Of a stretch of 64,000 nt of DNA, positions 53,170 to 63,095 are shown piece after piece. Numbering within the stretch: position 1 is the stretch's first letter; every line of letters begins with the position of its first letter. Location of the stretch: the NCBI RefSeq assembly GCF_021735925.1, contig NZ_WMEA01000001.1, positions 871,001 through 935,000 of the forward strand, given 5' to 3'. A program made the translations under genes and the position numbers. The notes beneath the pieces were generated by a model, which ran no database searches, was not told the DNA's origin, and saw only the letters and a list, made by a program, of their open reading frames with translations. The stretch is from Loktanella sp. M215 (GTDB lineage Bacteria; Pseudomonadota; Alphaproteobacteria; Rhodobacterales; Rhodobacteraceae).

Positions 53170-54239
53170 TGCGCCGCGAGTGTCAGGTCCGCAAACATAT
53201 TTTTCAACACAAGAAATTCACCGATCGCATCGCAGTCCGGCATTGTCATGGTCAGGTCGACGGCATGGGGCGGCTGACGCGGGCCGATCTGGATGCTTTG
53301 CGCAGCCACGTCGCGCCCGCAGTTGCGGTTGGTCACCTCGGTTTCGACGTTCAGGATCACCTGACCGTCAAGGGCGGCGTGACCGCTGGGAAAGGTATAG
53401 ATTTCGGCATGCAGCGCATCGCTGATCGCGACATCGCCAAGCGTCGTGATGAATCCGCCGGTGCCGGCGGCAGCGGCTTCCGGCGTGCCGGCGCTGGCGG
53501 ACCAGATATGCCCCGCATCGTCGTAGCCCGCGCCGAATTCCAGCGCGTGCAGCTGCATCCCTGCCTCACCGCGCCATTGCAGAACAGCCCGGTCAAGGTC
53601 ATCCAGCCCCGGCACGTCGACCGCAATCGCGGCACCCGGTCCATCATTGAAATCGGCGATGAACAGCGCATCGGTGACGAGGGCCGGCACATCGACCTGC
53701 AGGTGGCCCGCAGCGTCGGTCAGCGCGCTGAACATCATCCCCCGGTGGTGAATCTTTACCGTAGCCAGCGGGTGGCAGGCATCCGTCAGGGACAGACGCA
53801 CCATGGCAAGCGGCAGAACCTCTGCCGTCATGTCGGCGGCGCATGAGGGTGTCGCGGCGGGCGCGGTGTCGATCGGCAGAACCTCTGGCAAGACATCGGC
53901 CTTGGCGGGGATCGGGGTCAGCATGTCCGTCGCTGGAAGCGCCAGCGTGGGGGCAGCGGTGTCCGTCAGGCTGACAGGTCCGATCGATTGCATCTGCGGC
54001 ACGGCGATTTCCTGCGGCATTGCAACCGGCACCGTCCAGTCCACCGACGGGCGTTGCGCCGCGACGGCCGGGGTCAAGGCGACGGCGGCATCGTCAGCGC
54101 GCTGGTCTGGCCCCTCGACGGGTTCGTCAACGCCCAAGCGTGACGCCAGCGCATCGCCATACTGCATCACGAAACCAATACTCAGCGCGACTGCGAATGT
54201 CGTGCCTGCCGTGATCGCCCTGCGTGCCGTCTGTCTCAT
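53166..54239 (-). CDS. Membrane-anchored periplasmic protein of unknown function
   Basis: A 357-residue protein: a single N-terminal helix (AGTTFAVALSIGFVMQYG, about 11-28) as anchor or signal, a Pro/Ala/Val-rich low-complexity stretch (about 40-130), then a beta-rich region with repeats of HxxG-type strands (VRLSLTDACHPLATVKIHHRGMMFSALTDAAGHLQVDVP) that resembles a carboxypeptidase-regulatory/beta-sandwich fold, and a C-terminal part with AEIYTFPSGHAALDGQVILNVETEVTNRNCG. Homologues beside secA are often labelled translocase by proximity; I see no such evidence. AGGAG lies 8 bases before the ATG. It is co-translated with the OmpA fusion and may be its partner. Confidence 0.75.
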   Translation of the reverse strand: MRQTARRAITAGTTFAVALSIGFVMQYGDALASRLGVDEPVEGPDQRADDAAVALTPAVAAQRPSVDWTVPVAMPQEIAVPQMQSIGPVSLTDTAAPTLALPATDMLTPIPAKADVLPEVLPIDTAPAATPSCAADMTAEVLPLAMVRLSLTDACHPLATVKIHHRGMMFSALTDAAGHLQVDVPALVTDALFIADFNDGPGAAIAVDVPGLDDLDRAVLQWRGEAGMQLHALEFGAGYDDAGHIWSASAGTPEAAAAGTGGFITTLGDVAISDALHAEIYTFPSGHAALDGQVILNVETEVTNRNCGRDVAAQSIQIGPRQPPHAVDLTMTMPDCDAIGEFLVLKNMFADLTLAAQ

Positions 54240-54282
54240 CTGCCGTCTCCTGATCCGAGTGGGATACGAAGTCGGTTTGCAG

Positions 54283-54312
54283 TGCCGCGGTGTCCGTAGA
54301 GGGACCGCGGCA
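54283..54312 (-). terminator. Hairpin after secA
   Basis: TGCCGCGGT (54283-54291) and ACCGCGGCA (54304-54312) pair perfectly (9 bp) around a 12-base loop, about 40 bases past the secA stop. No U-tract follows on the minus strand; it is a likely transcript end or processing stem. Confidence 0.5.
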
Positions 54313-54349
54313 AGGTCTTAACATGACATGAATGTGGCGAAGCCCTGCG

Positions 54350-57061
54350 TCAGAGGGCGCCGTGGCAATGCTTGAACTTCTTCCCCGACCCACAGGGGCA
54401 GGCATCGTTGCGCGCCGGATTGCCCCAGGTGCTGGGATCATCCGCGACAAAACCTTCGCGGGCCGTGGCATCGCCCGGTGTGGCGGCAGAGGTCGCCCGT
54501 TCGACGGTTTCATCGGGTGCCGGTGCGGCAGCGGCCTGTTGCTGACGCAGTTGCGCCACCATCTGGGCCTGCTGTTCCGCCGTCATCGGCTGGATCTGAC
54601 CCAGCTTTTGCGTCACATCCAGCCGCAGACCGTCCAGCAGCCGTTCGAACAGCTGGAAGCCTTCGGTCTTGTATTCGTTCAGGGGATCGCGCTGCGCATA
54701 GCCACGGAACCCGACGACCGACCGCAGGTGTTCCAGCGTCACCAGATGCTCGCGCCACTTGGCGTCGATGGTCTGCAGCAGCACCTGCTTTTCGATATTG
54801 CGGATCGTGTCAGCGCCAAAGGCTTCTTCCTTCTTCGCCATATGCTCGTCAGAGGCCTGCTCCAGCCGTTCGCGCATGACATCGGCGTCGACGCCTTCTT
54901 CCTGCGCCCAGGCCATGACGGGGACGTCCATGCCAAGGTTCTGGATCACATCGGCATACAGCGCCTCTGTCGTCCACTGGTCGGAATAGCTGCGCGGCGG
55001 CATGTGCTCGTCGACCATGTCCTCGATCACCTGATGGCGCATGTCGCGGGCGATCTCTGACAGGTCCTGCGCTTCCATGATCTCGCGGCGCTGGCCAAAG
55101 ATCACCTTGCGCTGTTCGTTCATCACGTCGTCGAATTTCAGCAGCTGCTTGCGGATGTCAAAGTTGCGCCCTTCGACCTTGGCCTGCGCGCGTTCCAGCG
55201 ACTTGTTCACCCAAGGGTGCACGATCGCCTCGCCTTCTTTCATGCCCAGCGTCGACAGCACCTTGTCCAGACGTTCGGACCCGAAGATCCGCATCAGATC
55301 GTCATCAAGCGACAGGAAGAACGACGACCGGCCCGGGTCGCCCTGACGGCCAGAGCGTCCGCGCAACTGGTTGTCGATCCGACGTGATTCGTGACGTTCC
55401 GTGGCCAGCACGAACAGACCGCCGGTTTCCAGCACCTTCTTCTTTTCATCCGCATGTTCCGCCTCGATGCGCTCGCGGATCTGGTCGGGCTCGGCCTCGG
55501 GATCGGCGTCCAGCGCCTCGATCACCTTCAGCTCCACGTTGCCGCCCAGCTGGATGTCGGTGCCGCGCCCGGCCATGTTGGTGGCGATGGTGACGGCGCC
55601 CAGCTTGCCGGCATCCGCGATGATCTGCGCTTCCTGCTCGTGCTGGCGGGCGTTCAGGACGTTGTGCGGGATGCCCTCGCCCTTCAGCAGATTGGACAGG
55701 AATTCGGATTTCTCGATGCTTGTCGTGCCGACGAGGATCGGCTGCTGCTTGGCATTCGCTTCCTTGATCTCCTTGACCACGCCCTCGAATTTTTCGCGCG
55801 CGGTGCGGTAGACCTGATCGTGTTCGTCCTGCCGCTGGATCGGACGGTTCGTCGGCACCTCGACCACGCCAAGGCCGTAGATTTCCATGAATTCATCGGC
55901 CTCGGTCAGCGCCGTGCCGGTCATGCCGCCAAGCTTGGCGTACAGGCGGAAGTAGTTCTGGAATGTCACCGACGCCAGCGTCACGTTCTCTGGCCGGATG
56001 CTGACACCTTCCTTGGCCTCGATCGCCTGATGCAGACCGTCGGACAGGCGGCGGCCGGTCATCATGCGGCCCGTGAATTCGTCGATCAGCACGATCTCGT
56101 CGTTGCGGACGATATAATCCTTGTCCTTGGCGAACAACTTGTGCGCCTTCAGCGCCTGACTGGTGTGGTGCACCAGCGACGCGCTTTCGGGATCGTACAG
56201 CGTCTGACCTTCCGGCAGCAGGCCTTTGCGCGACAGCGCTTCTTCAAGGTAATCGTTGCCTTCGTCGGTAAAGCTGACGGACCGCTGCTTTTCGTCCAGC
56301 GTGAAATGGTCGTCGATGATCCCCGGCACGATCGTGTCGATGTCGCGGTACATCTGGCTGCGGTCCTGTGCCGGGCCAGAGATGATCAGCGGCGTCCGCG
56401 CCTCGTCAATCAGGATGGAGTCGACTTCGTCCACGATCGCGAAGTTATGCGGGCGCTGGTACATCTGCGACAGTTCGGACCGCATGTTGTCGCGCAGGTA
56501 ATCGAACCCCAGTTCGTTGTTCGTGGCATAGGTCACGTCGCACTGGTAGGCTGTGCGCTTTTCCTCTTCGGGCTGCTGCGGCACCACGACGCCGGTCGTC
56601 AGACCCAGCGCGCCGTAGACCTTGCTCATCCAGTCGGCGTCGCGCCGCGCGAGGTAGTCGTTCACCGTGACGATATGGACGCCCTTGCCCGACAGCGCGT
56701 TCAGATAGGCCGGGAAGGTCGCGACAAGGGTCTTGCCCTCGCCGGTCTTCATCTCGGCAATGTTACCCTGATGCAGAAAGATCCCGCCCATCAGCTGCGT
56801 ATCAAAGGCGCGCAGGCCAAGCGCCCGGCGCGCCGCCTCGCGGCAGTTGGCAAAGGCTTCGGGCAGCATGTCGTCAAGGCTCTCGCCCGCTTGCGCCCGC
56901 GCCTGCAGGTCGCGCGTACGTTCCTTGATCTGGTCGTCGGACAGCGCGGTAAACTCCGGCTCCAGCGCGTTGATCCGCTCGATCAGGGGGCGCACGGCCT
57001 TGACCTTGCGGTCATTCGCGGTCCCGAAGACCCTTTTCGCAATCGTTCCAAGACCCAGCAT
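54350..57061 (-). CDS. secA: Preprotein translocase ATPase SecA
   Basis: A 903-residue motor that drives Sec-dependent export. Walker [10 protein letters not shown] at 104-112, [62 protein letters not shown] (helicase motif VI) and the C-terminal zinc SEC-C site [13 protein letters not shown] (C888, C890, C899, H900) after a Pro/Ala linker. GGAG lies 6 bases before the ATG. It is divergent from the parvulin gene, another export-related function. Confidence 0.98.
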   Translation of the reverse strand: MLGLGTIAKRVFGTANDRKVKAVRPLIERINALEPEFTALSDDQIKERTRDLQARAQAGESLDDMLPEAFANCREAARRALGLRAFDTQLMGGIFLHQGNIAEMKTGEGKTLVATFPAYLNALSGKGVHIVTVNDYLARRDADWMSKVYGALGLTTGVVVPQQPEEEKRTAYQCDVTYATNNELGFDYLRDNMRSELSQMYQRPHNFAIVDEVDSILIDEARTPLIISGPAQDRSQMYRDIDTIVPGIIDDHFTLDEKQRSVSFTDEGNDYLEEALSRKGLLPEGQTLYDPESASLVHHTSQALKAHKLFAKDKDYIVRNDEIVLIDEFTGRMMTGRRLSDGLHQAIEAKEGVSIRPENVTLASVTFQNYFRLYAKLGGMTGTALTEADEFMEIYGLGVVEVPTNRPIQRQDEHDQVYRTAREKFEGVVKEIKEANAKQQPILVGTTSIEKSEFLSNLLKGEGIPHNVLNARQHEQEAQIIADAGKLGAVTIATNMAGRGTDIQLGGNVELKVIEALDADPEAEPDQIRERIEAEHADEKKKVLETGGLFVLATERHESRRIDNQLRGRSGRQGDPGRSSFFLSLDDDLMRIFGSERLDKVLSTLGMKEGEAIVHPWVNKSLERAQAKVEGRNFDIRKQLLKFDDVMNEQRKVIFGQRREIMEAQDLSEIARDMRHQVIEDMVDEHMPPRSYSDQWTTEALYADVIQNLGMDVPVMAWAQEEGVDADVMRERLEQASDEHMAKKEEAFGADTIRNIEKQVLLQTIDAKWREHLVTLEHLRSVVGFRGYAQRDPLNEYKTEGFQLFERLLDGLRLDVTQKLGQIQPMTAEQQAQMVAQLRQQQAAAAPAPDETVERATSAATPGDATAREGFVADDPSTWGNPARNDACPCGSGKKFKHCHGAL

Positions 57062-57173
57062 GTGCTCTCCAAGCGGACCTGTGCCGCCCCTGTGATACCG
57101 ATGTGAGAGGAGGTTGCTTGTAGGCGTATGCCAAGGCCCCTAAACAAGGCAGCAAGACCAGCCCCCTCAAGGC

Positions 57174-57210
57174 TTGACAGCGATGTAAGGGGCGGGCTGA
57201 AAACTGTCAA
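57174..57210 (+). promoter_or_regulatory. Inverted repeat with consensus -35 upstream of the parvulin gene
   Basis: TTGACAG (57174-57180) and CTGTCAA (57204-57210) are inverse repeats spaced 23 bases, between secA and the parvulin gene. The first copy includes a perfect TTGACA -35; the -10 region is weak. It could be a promoter and an operator in one. Confidence 0.3.
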
Positions 57211-57252
57211 CGTTGTGCCCCGTTGGGGTGCAGGAGAGTAAGGACGTAAACG

Positions 57253-58203
57253 ATGTCGAAATTGACCTATCTGCTGGGCTCGGCTGCGATGGCGCTGACC
57301 CTGACAAGCGCCGTTCAGGCGCAGGACACCACCACGACCGAGGCCCCCGCAACCGAAGCACCGGCGACAGATGCACCGGCAACGGACGCTCCCGCAGCGG
57401 ATGCGGCCACCGCTGCACCGGTCACCGCCGATCCCGCGACCGTCGTCGCCACCGTCGACGGGACCGACATCACTCTCGGCCAGCTGATCATCGCACGCAG
57501 CCAGTTGCCGCAGCAGTACAACCAGTTTCCGCCAGACGTGATCTATCAGGGCATCCTCGATCAGGTCGTGCAGCAGCAGTTGCTGTCCAACAGTCTGACC
57601 GACGTGCCGGCGCGTGTCGGCTGGGCGATGGCGAACGAGGAACGTTCCCTGCGCGCGGGCGAGGTCATCACCGACCTCAGCGCCACCGCCGTCACCGACG
57701 AGGCCATTCAGGCCGCCTATGACGAGATGACCGCCGCTGCCGCCGCCGACCCCGTCATGGAATGGAACGCCAGCCACCTGCTGGTCGAGACGAAGGAAGC
57801 CGCCGAAGCCGCGCAAGAGCGGATCAACGCCGGTGAAGACTTCGCGGCCGTGGCGACAGAAGTCTCCACCGGTCCCTCCGGCCCGACGGGCGGAGAGCTG
57901 GGCTGGTTCGGACCGGGCCAGATGGTTGCCGAGTTCGAAACGGCACTGGACGGCATGGAACCCGGCGACGTGTCCGGCCCGGTCCAGACGCAGTTCGGCT
58001 GGCACATCATCAAGCTGAACGAGACCCGCGAAAAGCCGGTCCCGACGCTGGAAGAGATGAAGCCCGAGATCGTCAGCAACCTGCAAGAGGCCGTCATCCT
58101 CGCCAAGATCGAAGAGCTGAAGGCCAACGCCGAGATCACCCTGCCAGAGGATGGCAGCATCGACCCCGCCGTCCTGACCAACCTCGACCTGCTGGAGAAG
58201 TAA
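57253..58203 (+). CDS. Periplasmic parvulin-type peptidyl-prolyl isomerase (SurA/PrsA-like)
   Basis: A 316-residue secreted foldase: signal peptide 1-23 (ending VQAQ), a low-complexity tract of about 35 residues with repeated APAT(D/E) units, an N-terminal chaperone-like helical part (LIIARSQLPQQYNQFPPDVIYQGILDQVVQQQLL), the parvulin domain (about 165-260, WNASHLLVETKEAAEAAQERINAGEDFAAVA and GGELGWFGPGQMVAEFE, with GWHIIKLNETR) and a short tail. AAGGA precedes the ATG. argJ begins 3 bases after the stop. It helps outer-membrane proteins fold. Confidence 0.93.
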   Translation: MSKLTYLLGSAAMALTLTSAVQAQDTTTTEAPATEAPATDAPATDAPAADAATAAPVTADPATVVATVDGTDITLGQLIIARSQLPQQYNQFPPDVIYQGILDQVVQQQLLSNSLTDVPARVGWAMANEERSLRAGEVITDLSATAVTDEAIQAAYDEMTAAAAADPVMEWNASHLLVETKEAAEAAQERINAGEDFAAVATEVSTGPSGPTGGELGWFGPGQMVAEFETALDGMEPGDVSGPVQTQFGWHIIKLNETREKPVPTLEEMKPEIVSNLQEAVILAKIEELKANAEITLPEDGSIDPAVLTNLDLLEK

Positions 58204-58206
58204 CTC

Positions 58207-59418
58207 ATGGCCCTGTCCCCGCTTGCGCCCGCCGCATTTCCTGACCTGCCCGTCATCGACGGCGTCACCTTTGCAGCCGCGCAGGCGGGGGTGAAATACA
58301 AGAACCGGACCGACGTGATGCTGGCGGTGCTTGCCGCCGGCAGCACCGTCGCCGGTGTTTTCACCCGCAGCGCGACGCGTTCGGCCCCGGTGCTGGACTG
58401 CCAGTCCAAGCTGGGCGCCGGTGACGGCGCCGCGGCGATCCTCGTGAACTCCGGCAACTCCAATGCCTTTACCGGCAAGGCGGGCACCACATCCGTCGCG
58501 GCGATCTGCGACGCCGTGGCCGCCGCCACCGGGATCGACGCGGGCCGCGTCTTCACCGCGTCCACCGGCGTCATCGGTGAACCGCTGCCCCACGACCGGA
58601 TCGTGGCCAAGATCGACGAACTGAAAGAGGCGCAGTCCCCCACCGCGATGAACGACGCTGCTCGCGCCATCATGACGACCGACACCTTCCCTAAGGGATC
58701 GACGCAGACTGTCACCATCGACGGCAAATCCGTGAAAATCGCTGGCATCGCCAAGGGATCCGGCATGATCGCCCCCGACATGGCGACGATGCTGGTCTAC
58801 ATCTTTACCGACGCGAAGATCGCCTGGCAGCCCCTGCAGGACATGCTGGGCCGCCTGACCGACCGGACCTTCAACAACATCACCGTGGACAGCGATACGT
58901 CCACCTCCGACAGCCTGATGCTGGCCGCGACCGGCACCTCCGGCGTCGACGTGACCGGTAACGCGGCCTTCGAAGAAGCCCTGCACACAGTGATGCTCGA
59001 CCTGTCCCACCAAGTCGTGCGCGACGGCGAGGGCGCCACGAAGTTCGTCACGATCAAGGTCACCGGTGCCGCCTCCGATGCCAACGCGCGCCTCGTCGCC
59101 ATGGCGACGGCGAACAGCCCGCTGGTTAAGACCGCCGTGGCCGGCGAAGACCCGAACTGGGGCCGCATCGTCATGGCCGTCGGCAAATCCGGCGCGCAGG
59201 CCGACCGCGACACCCTGACGATCCGGCTGGGCGATCTGGTGCTGGCCCGGGACGGCTGGCGCGCACCGGAGTATTCCGAAGAAAAATGCGCCGCCTACAT
59301 GAAAAACCCGGACATCGACATCAACATCGACCTCGGGCTTGGGTCCGGCACCAGCACGGTCTGGACCTGCGACCTGACCCACGCCTACATCACGATCAAC
59401 GCCGACTACCGCTCGTGA
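58207..59418 (+). CDS. argJ: Bifunctional ornithine acetyltransferase/N-acetylglutamate synthase
   Basis: A 403-residue enzyme that recycles the acetyl group in arginine synthesis. It self-cleaves at A193-T194 in [11 protein letters not shown] into alpha and beta chains, with the new N-terminal Thr as nucleophile. Other blocks: [23 protein letters not shown] and GEDPNWGRI. It shares a transcript with the parvulin gene; its TGA overlaps the mutT GTG (GTGA). Confidence 0.96.
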   Translation: MALSPLAPAAFPDLPVIDGVTFAAAQAGVKYKNRTDVMLAVLAAGSTVAGVFTRSATRSAPVLDCQSKLGAGDGAAAILVNSGNSNAFTGKAGTTSVAAICDAVAAATGIDAGRVFTASTGVIGEPLPHDRIVAKIDELKEAQSPTAMNDAARAIMTTDTFPKGSTQTVTIDGKSVKIAGIAKGSGMIAPDMATMLVYIFTDAKIAWQPLQDMLGRLTDRTFNNITVDSDTSTSDSLMLAATGTSGVDVTGNAAFEEALHTVMLDLSHQVVRDGEGATKFVTIKVTGAASDANARLVAMATANSPLVKTAVAGEDPNWGRIVMAVGKSGAQADRDTLTIRLGDLVLARDGWRAPEYSEEKCAAYMKNPDIDINIDLGLGSGTSTVWTCDLTHAYITINADYRS

Positions 59419-59813
59419 AGATCCTGCTCGTCTCTGCCGTCGCACTGATCGACGTGGACGGGCGCGTGTTGTTAGCCCAGAGGCCCGAAGGCAAGTCCCT
59501 CGCCGGCCTCTGGGAATTCCCCGGCGGGAAAGTCGATGCAGGCGAAACGCCGGAACAGGCCCTGATCCGCGAGCTGCAAGAGGAGCTCGGCATCGACACC
59601 TGGGCCTCCTGCCTCGCGCCGCTGACCTTTGCCAGCCACACCTACGACGATTTCCACCTGCTGATGCCGCTCTACGCCTGCCGTAAATGGCAGGGCACAC
59701 CGCAGGGGCGCGAGGGGCAGACCCTCAAATGGGTCCGCGCGAACGATCTGACCCACTACCCCATGCCGCCCGCCGACATCCCCCTGATCCCGATCCTGCG
59801 CGACTGGCTCTGA
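59415..59813 (+). CDS. mutT: 8-oxo-dGTP diphosphatase (MutT-like Nudix hydrolase)
   Basis: A 132-residue Nudix enzyme that removes oxidised dGTP from the pool. The Nudix box runs from [18 protein letters not shown] through QEELGI (about 37-60), matching GX5EX7REUXEEXGU. WEFPGGK and [17 protein letters not shown] are typical MutT. GTG start coupled to argJ by a 4-base overlap. The residues before it read in another gene and are not part of it. Confidence 0.93.
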   Translation: MKILLVSAVALIDVDGRVLLAQRPEGKSLAGLWEFPGGKVDAGETPEQALIRELQEELGIDTWASCLAPLTFASHTYDDFHLLMPLYACRKWQGTPQGREGQTLKWVRANDLTHYPMPPADIPLIPILRDWL

Positions 59814-59822
59814 CGGCCTGTC

Positions 59823-59850
59823 CTCGCTTTTTCCAAAATACTCAAAATCC
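59823..59850. repeat. Interspersed A/T-rich element, copy 3
   Basis: CTCGCTTTTTCCAAAATACT followed by CAAAATCC, between the mutT stop and the infB terminator. It shares CTCGCTTTTTC and AAATACTC with 18213-18241 and the AAAATACT core with 8694-8717. Confidence 0.55.
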
Positions 59851-59900
59851 GGCGCCGCCCAAGGCGCCGCCCCCTCCGTTCATCCGACCAGATAAACGCA

Positions 59901-59935
59901 AAGAAAAAGGCCCGCCAGCAACGCTGACGGGCCTT
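59901..59935 (-). terminator. Intrinsic terminator of the nusA-infB operon
   Basis: AAGGCCCGCCAGC (59907-59919) and GCTGACGGGCCTT (59923-59935) pair with one mismatch and a 3-base loop. On the minus strand the stem is followed by TTTTTCTTT, a strong U-tract. It ends infB 25 bases past its stop. Confidence 0.88.
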
Positions 59936-59959
59936 CACTATTCTAAGGGCAGCAACCCT

Positions 59960-62446
59960 TTACAGATTACGCTCCACCGACTCGCGCTCGAAGATCTCGA
60001 TCACGTCGCCGGGGCGGATATCCTCGTAGTTCTCGAAGGCCATGCCGCATTCCTGACCGGACTGCACTTCGGCAACCTCGTCCTTGAAACGCTTCAAGGT
60101 CTTCAGCGTGCCTTCGTGGATCACCACGTTGTCGCGCAGCAGACGAACGCCGGCGGAACGCCGCGCCACGCCTTCGGTGACCAGACAGCCCGCGACGTTG
60201 CCCACGTTGGAGACCTTGAAGACCTCCTTGATGTTGGCATAGCCGATGAACTTTTCGCGGATCTCGTTTGACAGAAGGCCAGAGGCCGCCTGCTTGATGT
60301 CGTCCACGAGGGCGTAGATGACCGAATAATACCGGATCTCCACACCCTTCTGGTTGGCCACGTTGCGCGCCGTCGCATTGGCCCGCACGTTGAAGCCGAT
60401 GACGGGCGCGCCAGACGCTTCGGCCAGACCGATGTCCGTCTCGGTGATGGCACCGACGCCAGAGTGCAGCACGCGGACGCGCACCTCGTCGTTGCCGATC
60501 TTCTCCATCGCCTGGACGATCGCCTCGGCAGAGCCTTGCACGTCAGCCTTCACCACGATCGGCAACTCGCTGACGCTCTGGTTCGCCTTGGCGTTCGCCA
60601 TCAGCTGTTCCAGCGTCGTCGCGGCCCCGATGGCGGCGCGCTTGTCTTTCGCGGCCTTCATCCGGTAGTCGGCGATTTCACGCGCCTGCGCCTCGGTCTC
60701 GACCACGTTCAGCACGTCGCCGGCCTCGGGTGTGCCGTTCAGACCCAGCACCTCGACGGGGACGGACGGACCGGCCTCGTTGACGCGGTCGCCCTTGTCG
60801 TCGATCAGCGCGCGGACCTTGCCCCACTGTTCGCCGACGACAAAGATATCGCCGCGCTTCAGCGTGCCGTGCTGCACCAGAACGGTGGCCACGGGACCGC
60901 GGCCGACGTCAAGCTGCGCCTCGATCACGGCACCCATGGCGGCGCGGTCGGGGTTGGCCTTCAGGTCAAGGATCTCTGCCTGCAGCGCGATGGCTTCCAG
61001 CAGGTTGTCCAGACCCATGCCCGTCGCGGCCGAAACTTCGACGTCCTGCACATCACCGGACATCTTCTCGACGATGACCTCGTGCTGCAGCAGATCGGTC
61101 CGCACCTTGTCCGGATTGGCCGAAGGCTTGTCCATCTTGTTGATCGCCACGATCATCGGCACCTTGGCCGCTTTCGCGTGGTTGATCGCCTCGATCGTCT
61201 GCGGCATCACGGCGTCGTCCGCCGCAACCACCAGCACCACGATATCCGTGACCTGCGCACCGCGCGACCGCATCGAGGTGAAGGCGGCGTGGCCCGGCGT
61301 ATCGAGGAACGACAGCGTCTGACCGCTTTCCGTGACAACCTGATAGGCGCCGATGTGCTGGGTGATCCCGCCAGCTTCGCCGGCCACGACCCGCGTCTTG
61401 CGGATCGCGTCCAGCAGCGACGTCTTGCCGTGGTCGACGTGGCCCATGATCGTGATGATCGGCGCACGCGGCTTGAGGTCGCCGGCCTTGTCCTCGACCT
61501 GGTCGATGACCTGTTCCACGTCGGAATCGGACACGCGCACGACCTTGTGGCCGAATTCCTCGATCAGCAGTTCTGCCGTGTCGGCGTCGATGGTTTCGGT
61601 CTGAGTGACCATCATGCCCATCTTCATCAGTTCCTTGACGACGTCAGAGGTCCGTTCGGCCATCCGGTTCGCCAGTTCGCCGACGGTGATCGCCTCTGGC
61701 AACTGCACGTCACGCACGACCTTTTCACGCTCGACCTGACCGCCCATCGCCTTCTGGCGGGCACGGTCCTGCTTGCGCTTCATCTGCGCCATGGACCGCT
61801 GGCGGCCACCTTCGCGGCCGGTCAGCGCATCGTTCAGCGTCAGCTTGCCACCGCGGCGGCCATCGTCCTGACGGGACGGCTTGGCGGTATCGCGGGTCTG
61901 GGCCTCGCGCTCGCGCTCGGTCGCCTTGCGCGGTGCGCTGGACGTCGGGCGATCCACTTCGGTCTGCCCCGGAGGTGCGTTGACCTGTGCCGGAGGCGCG
62001 TTCTTGGCCGCCTCGGCAGCGCGACGCTTCTCTTCTTCTTCCTCGGCTTTCGCCTTGGCACGCTCTTCGCGCTCGCGATCCTCGGCCTCCTTGGCCTCGA
62101 TCTCGGCACGACGCCGGTCGCGCTCTTCGGCGCGCGCTGCCTCTTCGGCTTCGCGCTTGGCGGCTTCTTCGACTTCACGCGACTTGGCCAGCGCCAGCGC
62201 CTTCATACGGCGGGCGAGTTCGACGTCCGAGATGCCCGCGGGCCGCTTGGACGGGTCGCCACCGGCCGGCAGGCCAGCGGCCACGCCGGTCTTGGGCGCA
62301 GGTGTTCCGGGCTTGGGTACCACAACGCGCTTGCGCTTGGTTTCCACAACGACGTTCTTGGTCCGACCGTGGCTGAAGCTCTGCTTCACGTTGCTCGGAC
62401 GCGACCCGCCAAGGCCCAATGGTTTCTTGCCGTCAGTATCGCTCAT
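59960..62446 (-). CDS. infB: Translation initiation factor IF-2
   Basis: An 828-residue GTPase that brings fMet-tRNA to the 30S subunit. N-terminal basic and acidic coiled part (about 1-250, long [19 protein letters not shown] run), G domain with GHVDHGKT at 335-342, DTPGHAAF and NKMDKP, then domains II-IV ([32 protein letters not shown]). The length fits alphaproteobacteria. The ATG is 5 bases past the upstream stop. The extended N-terminal region is repetitive and probably partly disordered. Confidence 0.97.
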   Translation of the reverse strand: MSDTDGKKPLGLGGSRPSNVKQSFSHGRTKNVVVETKRKRVVVPKPGTPAPKTGVAAGLPAGGDPSKRPAGISDVELARRMKALALAKSREVEEAAKREAEEAARAEERDRRRAEIEAKEAEDREREERAKAKAEEEEEKRRAAEAAKNAPPAQVNAPPGQTEVDRPTSSAPRKATEREREAQTRDTAKPSRQDDGRRGGKLTLNDALTGREGGRQRSMAQMKRKQDRARQKAMGGQVEREKVVRDVQLPEAITVGELANRMAERTSDVVKELMKMGMMVTQTETIDADTAELLIEEFGHKVVRVSDSDVEQVIDQVEDKAGDLKPRAPIITIMGHVDHGKTSLLDAIRKTRVVAGEAGGITQHIGAYQVVTESGQTLSFLDTPGHAAFTSMRSRGAQVTDIVVLVVAADDAVMPQTIEAINHAKAAKVPMIVAINKMDKPSANPDKVRTDLLQHEVIVEKMSGDVQDVEVSAATGMGLDNLLEAIALQAEILDLKANPDRAAMGAVIEAQLDVGRGPVATVLVQHGTLKRGDIFVVGEQWGKVRALIDDKGDRVNEAGPSVPVEVLGLNGTPEAGDVLNVVETEAQAREIADYRMKAAKDKRAAIGAATTLEQLMANAKANQSVSELPIVVKADVQGSAEAIVQAMEKIGNDEVRVRVLHSGVGAITETDIGLAEASGAPVIGFNVRANATARNVANQKGVEIRYYSVIYALVDDIKQAASGLLSNEIREKFIGYANIKEVFKVSNVGNVAGCLVTEGVARRSAGVRLLRDNVVIHEGTLKTLKRFKDEVAEVQSGQECGMAFENYEDIRPGDVIEIFERESVERNL

Positions 62447-62450
62447 CTAG

Positions 62451-63077
62451 CTATGTATCCTTCCCGACAGCCATATTGCCGTCGTCAATCTCGCGGATTC
62501 CGCGCAGTCTTGCGGCTTCCTCTACAACACGGTCACTGAGTCCACCAGTCGCGAGCGCGCCATGTATCACACTTTGCCGCCCAAATGCCAAACCCAATTC
62601 AGCTGCGCTCAGGCAACTGTAATATCTTGCCCCTTCGGGCGTCCAAAGCTTGGCCTTGCCGCGCTCTGATCCGTCACCGGCCTGCAGCAGGACCCGCACG
62701 CGCGCGCCCCCGGCCAGCCAGCCCTTGACCTTCTCGAACCCGCAGACCGCAAGACCGGCCTTGCGGGCCATCGCAATCAGATCCAGCGTGCGCCGGACCA
62801 GTTGCCGTTCGACCTCTTCCGTCAGTCCGTCCGGGACCGTGACCGGCGCCTTGGCCGATCGACTGAACTGGCCCTTGCGGGCCTTGTCCAGCGCATCCCG
62901 AGTCGATGCCACATACATACCACGTCCGGGCAGCTTGCCCAAGATGTCGGGCACGACCTGATTGTCGGGGCCGACCACGAAACGGATCAGTCCCGACTTC
63001 GGCTGCGTCTCGCCGGTGACGATGCACCGCCGCTCCGGTCCGTCCTCTAGGGTCTTTTTCAATCCGCCACGGGTCAT
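62451..63077 (-). CDS. YlxR-family RNA-binding protein fused to L7Ae-like domain
   Basis: A 208-residue protein between nusA and infB. Residues about 10-90 are a YlxR (DUF448) domain: RRCIVTGETQPKSGLIRFVVGPDN and LPGRGMYVASTRDALDKA. Residues about 95-190 form a ribosomal L7Ae/L30e-like domain (IAMARKAGLAVCGFEKVKGWLAGG). The fused form is standard in alphaproteobacteria; it probably binds structured RNA, role unsettled. A TAG stop is followed 4 bases later by infB. nusA ends 18 bases before its ATG. Confidence 0.93.
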   Translation of the reverse strand: MTRGGLKKTLEDGPERRCIVTGETQPKSGLIRFVVGPDNQVVPDILGKLPGRGMYVASTRDALDKARKGQFSRSAKAPVTVPDGLTEEVERQLVRRTLDLIAMARKAGLAVCGFEKVKGWLAGGARVRVLLQAGDGSERGKAKLWTPEGARYYSCLSAAELGLAFGRQSVIHGALATGGLSDRVVEEAARLRGIREIDDGNMAVGKDT

Positions 63078-63095
63078 GCGCGCAGTCAGAGGCCC

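Noticed and set aside
53166..54239. Annotating the 357-residue protein as a translocase component
   Set aside because: The idea comes only from its position next to secA; the sequence shows one anchor helix and beta-rich repeats, with no Sec-type motif.
60464..62539. 691-codon plus-strand frame opposite infB
   Set aside because: Antisense of a certain gene, with His/Arg/Leu-rich shadow composition.
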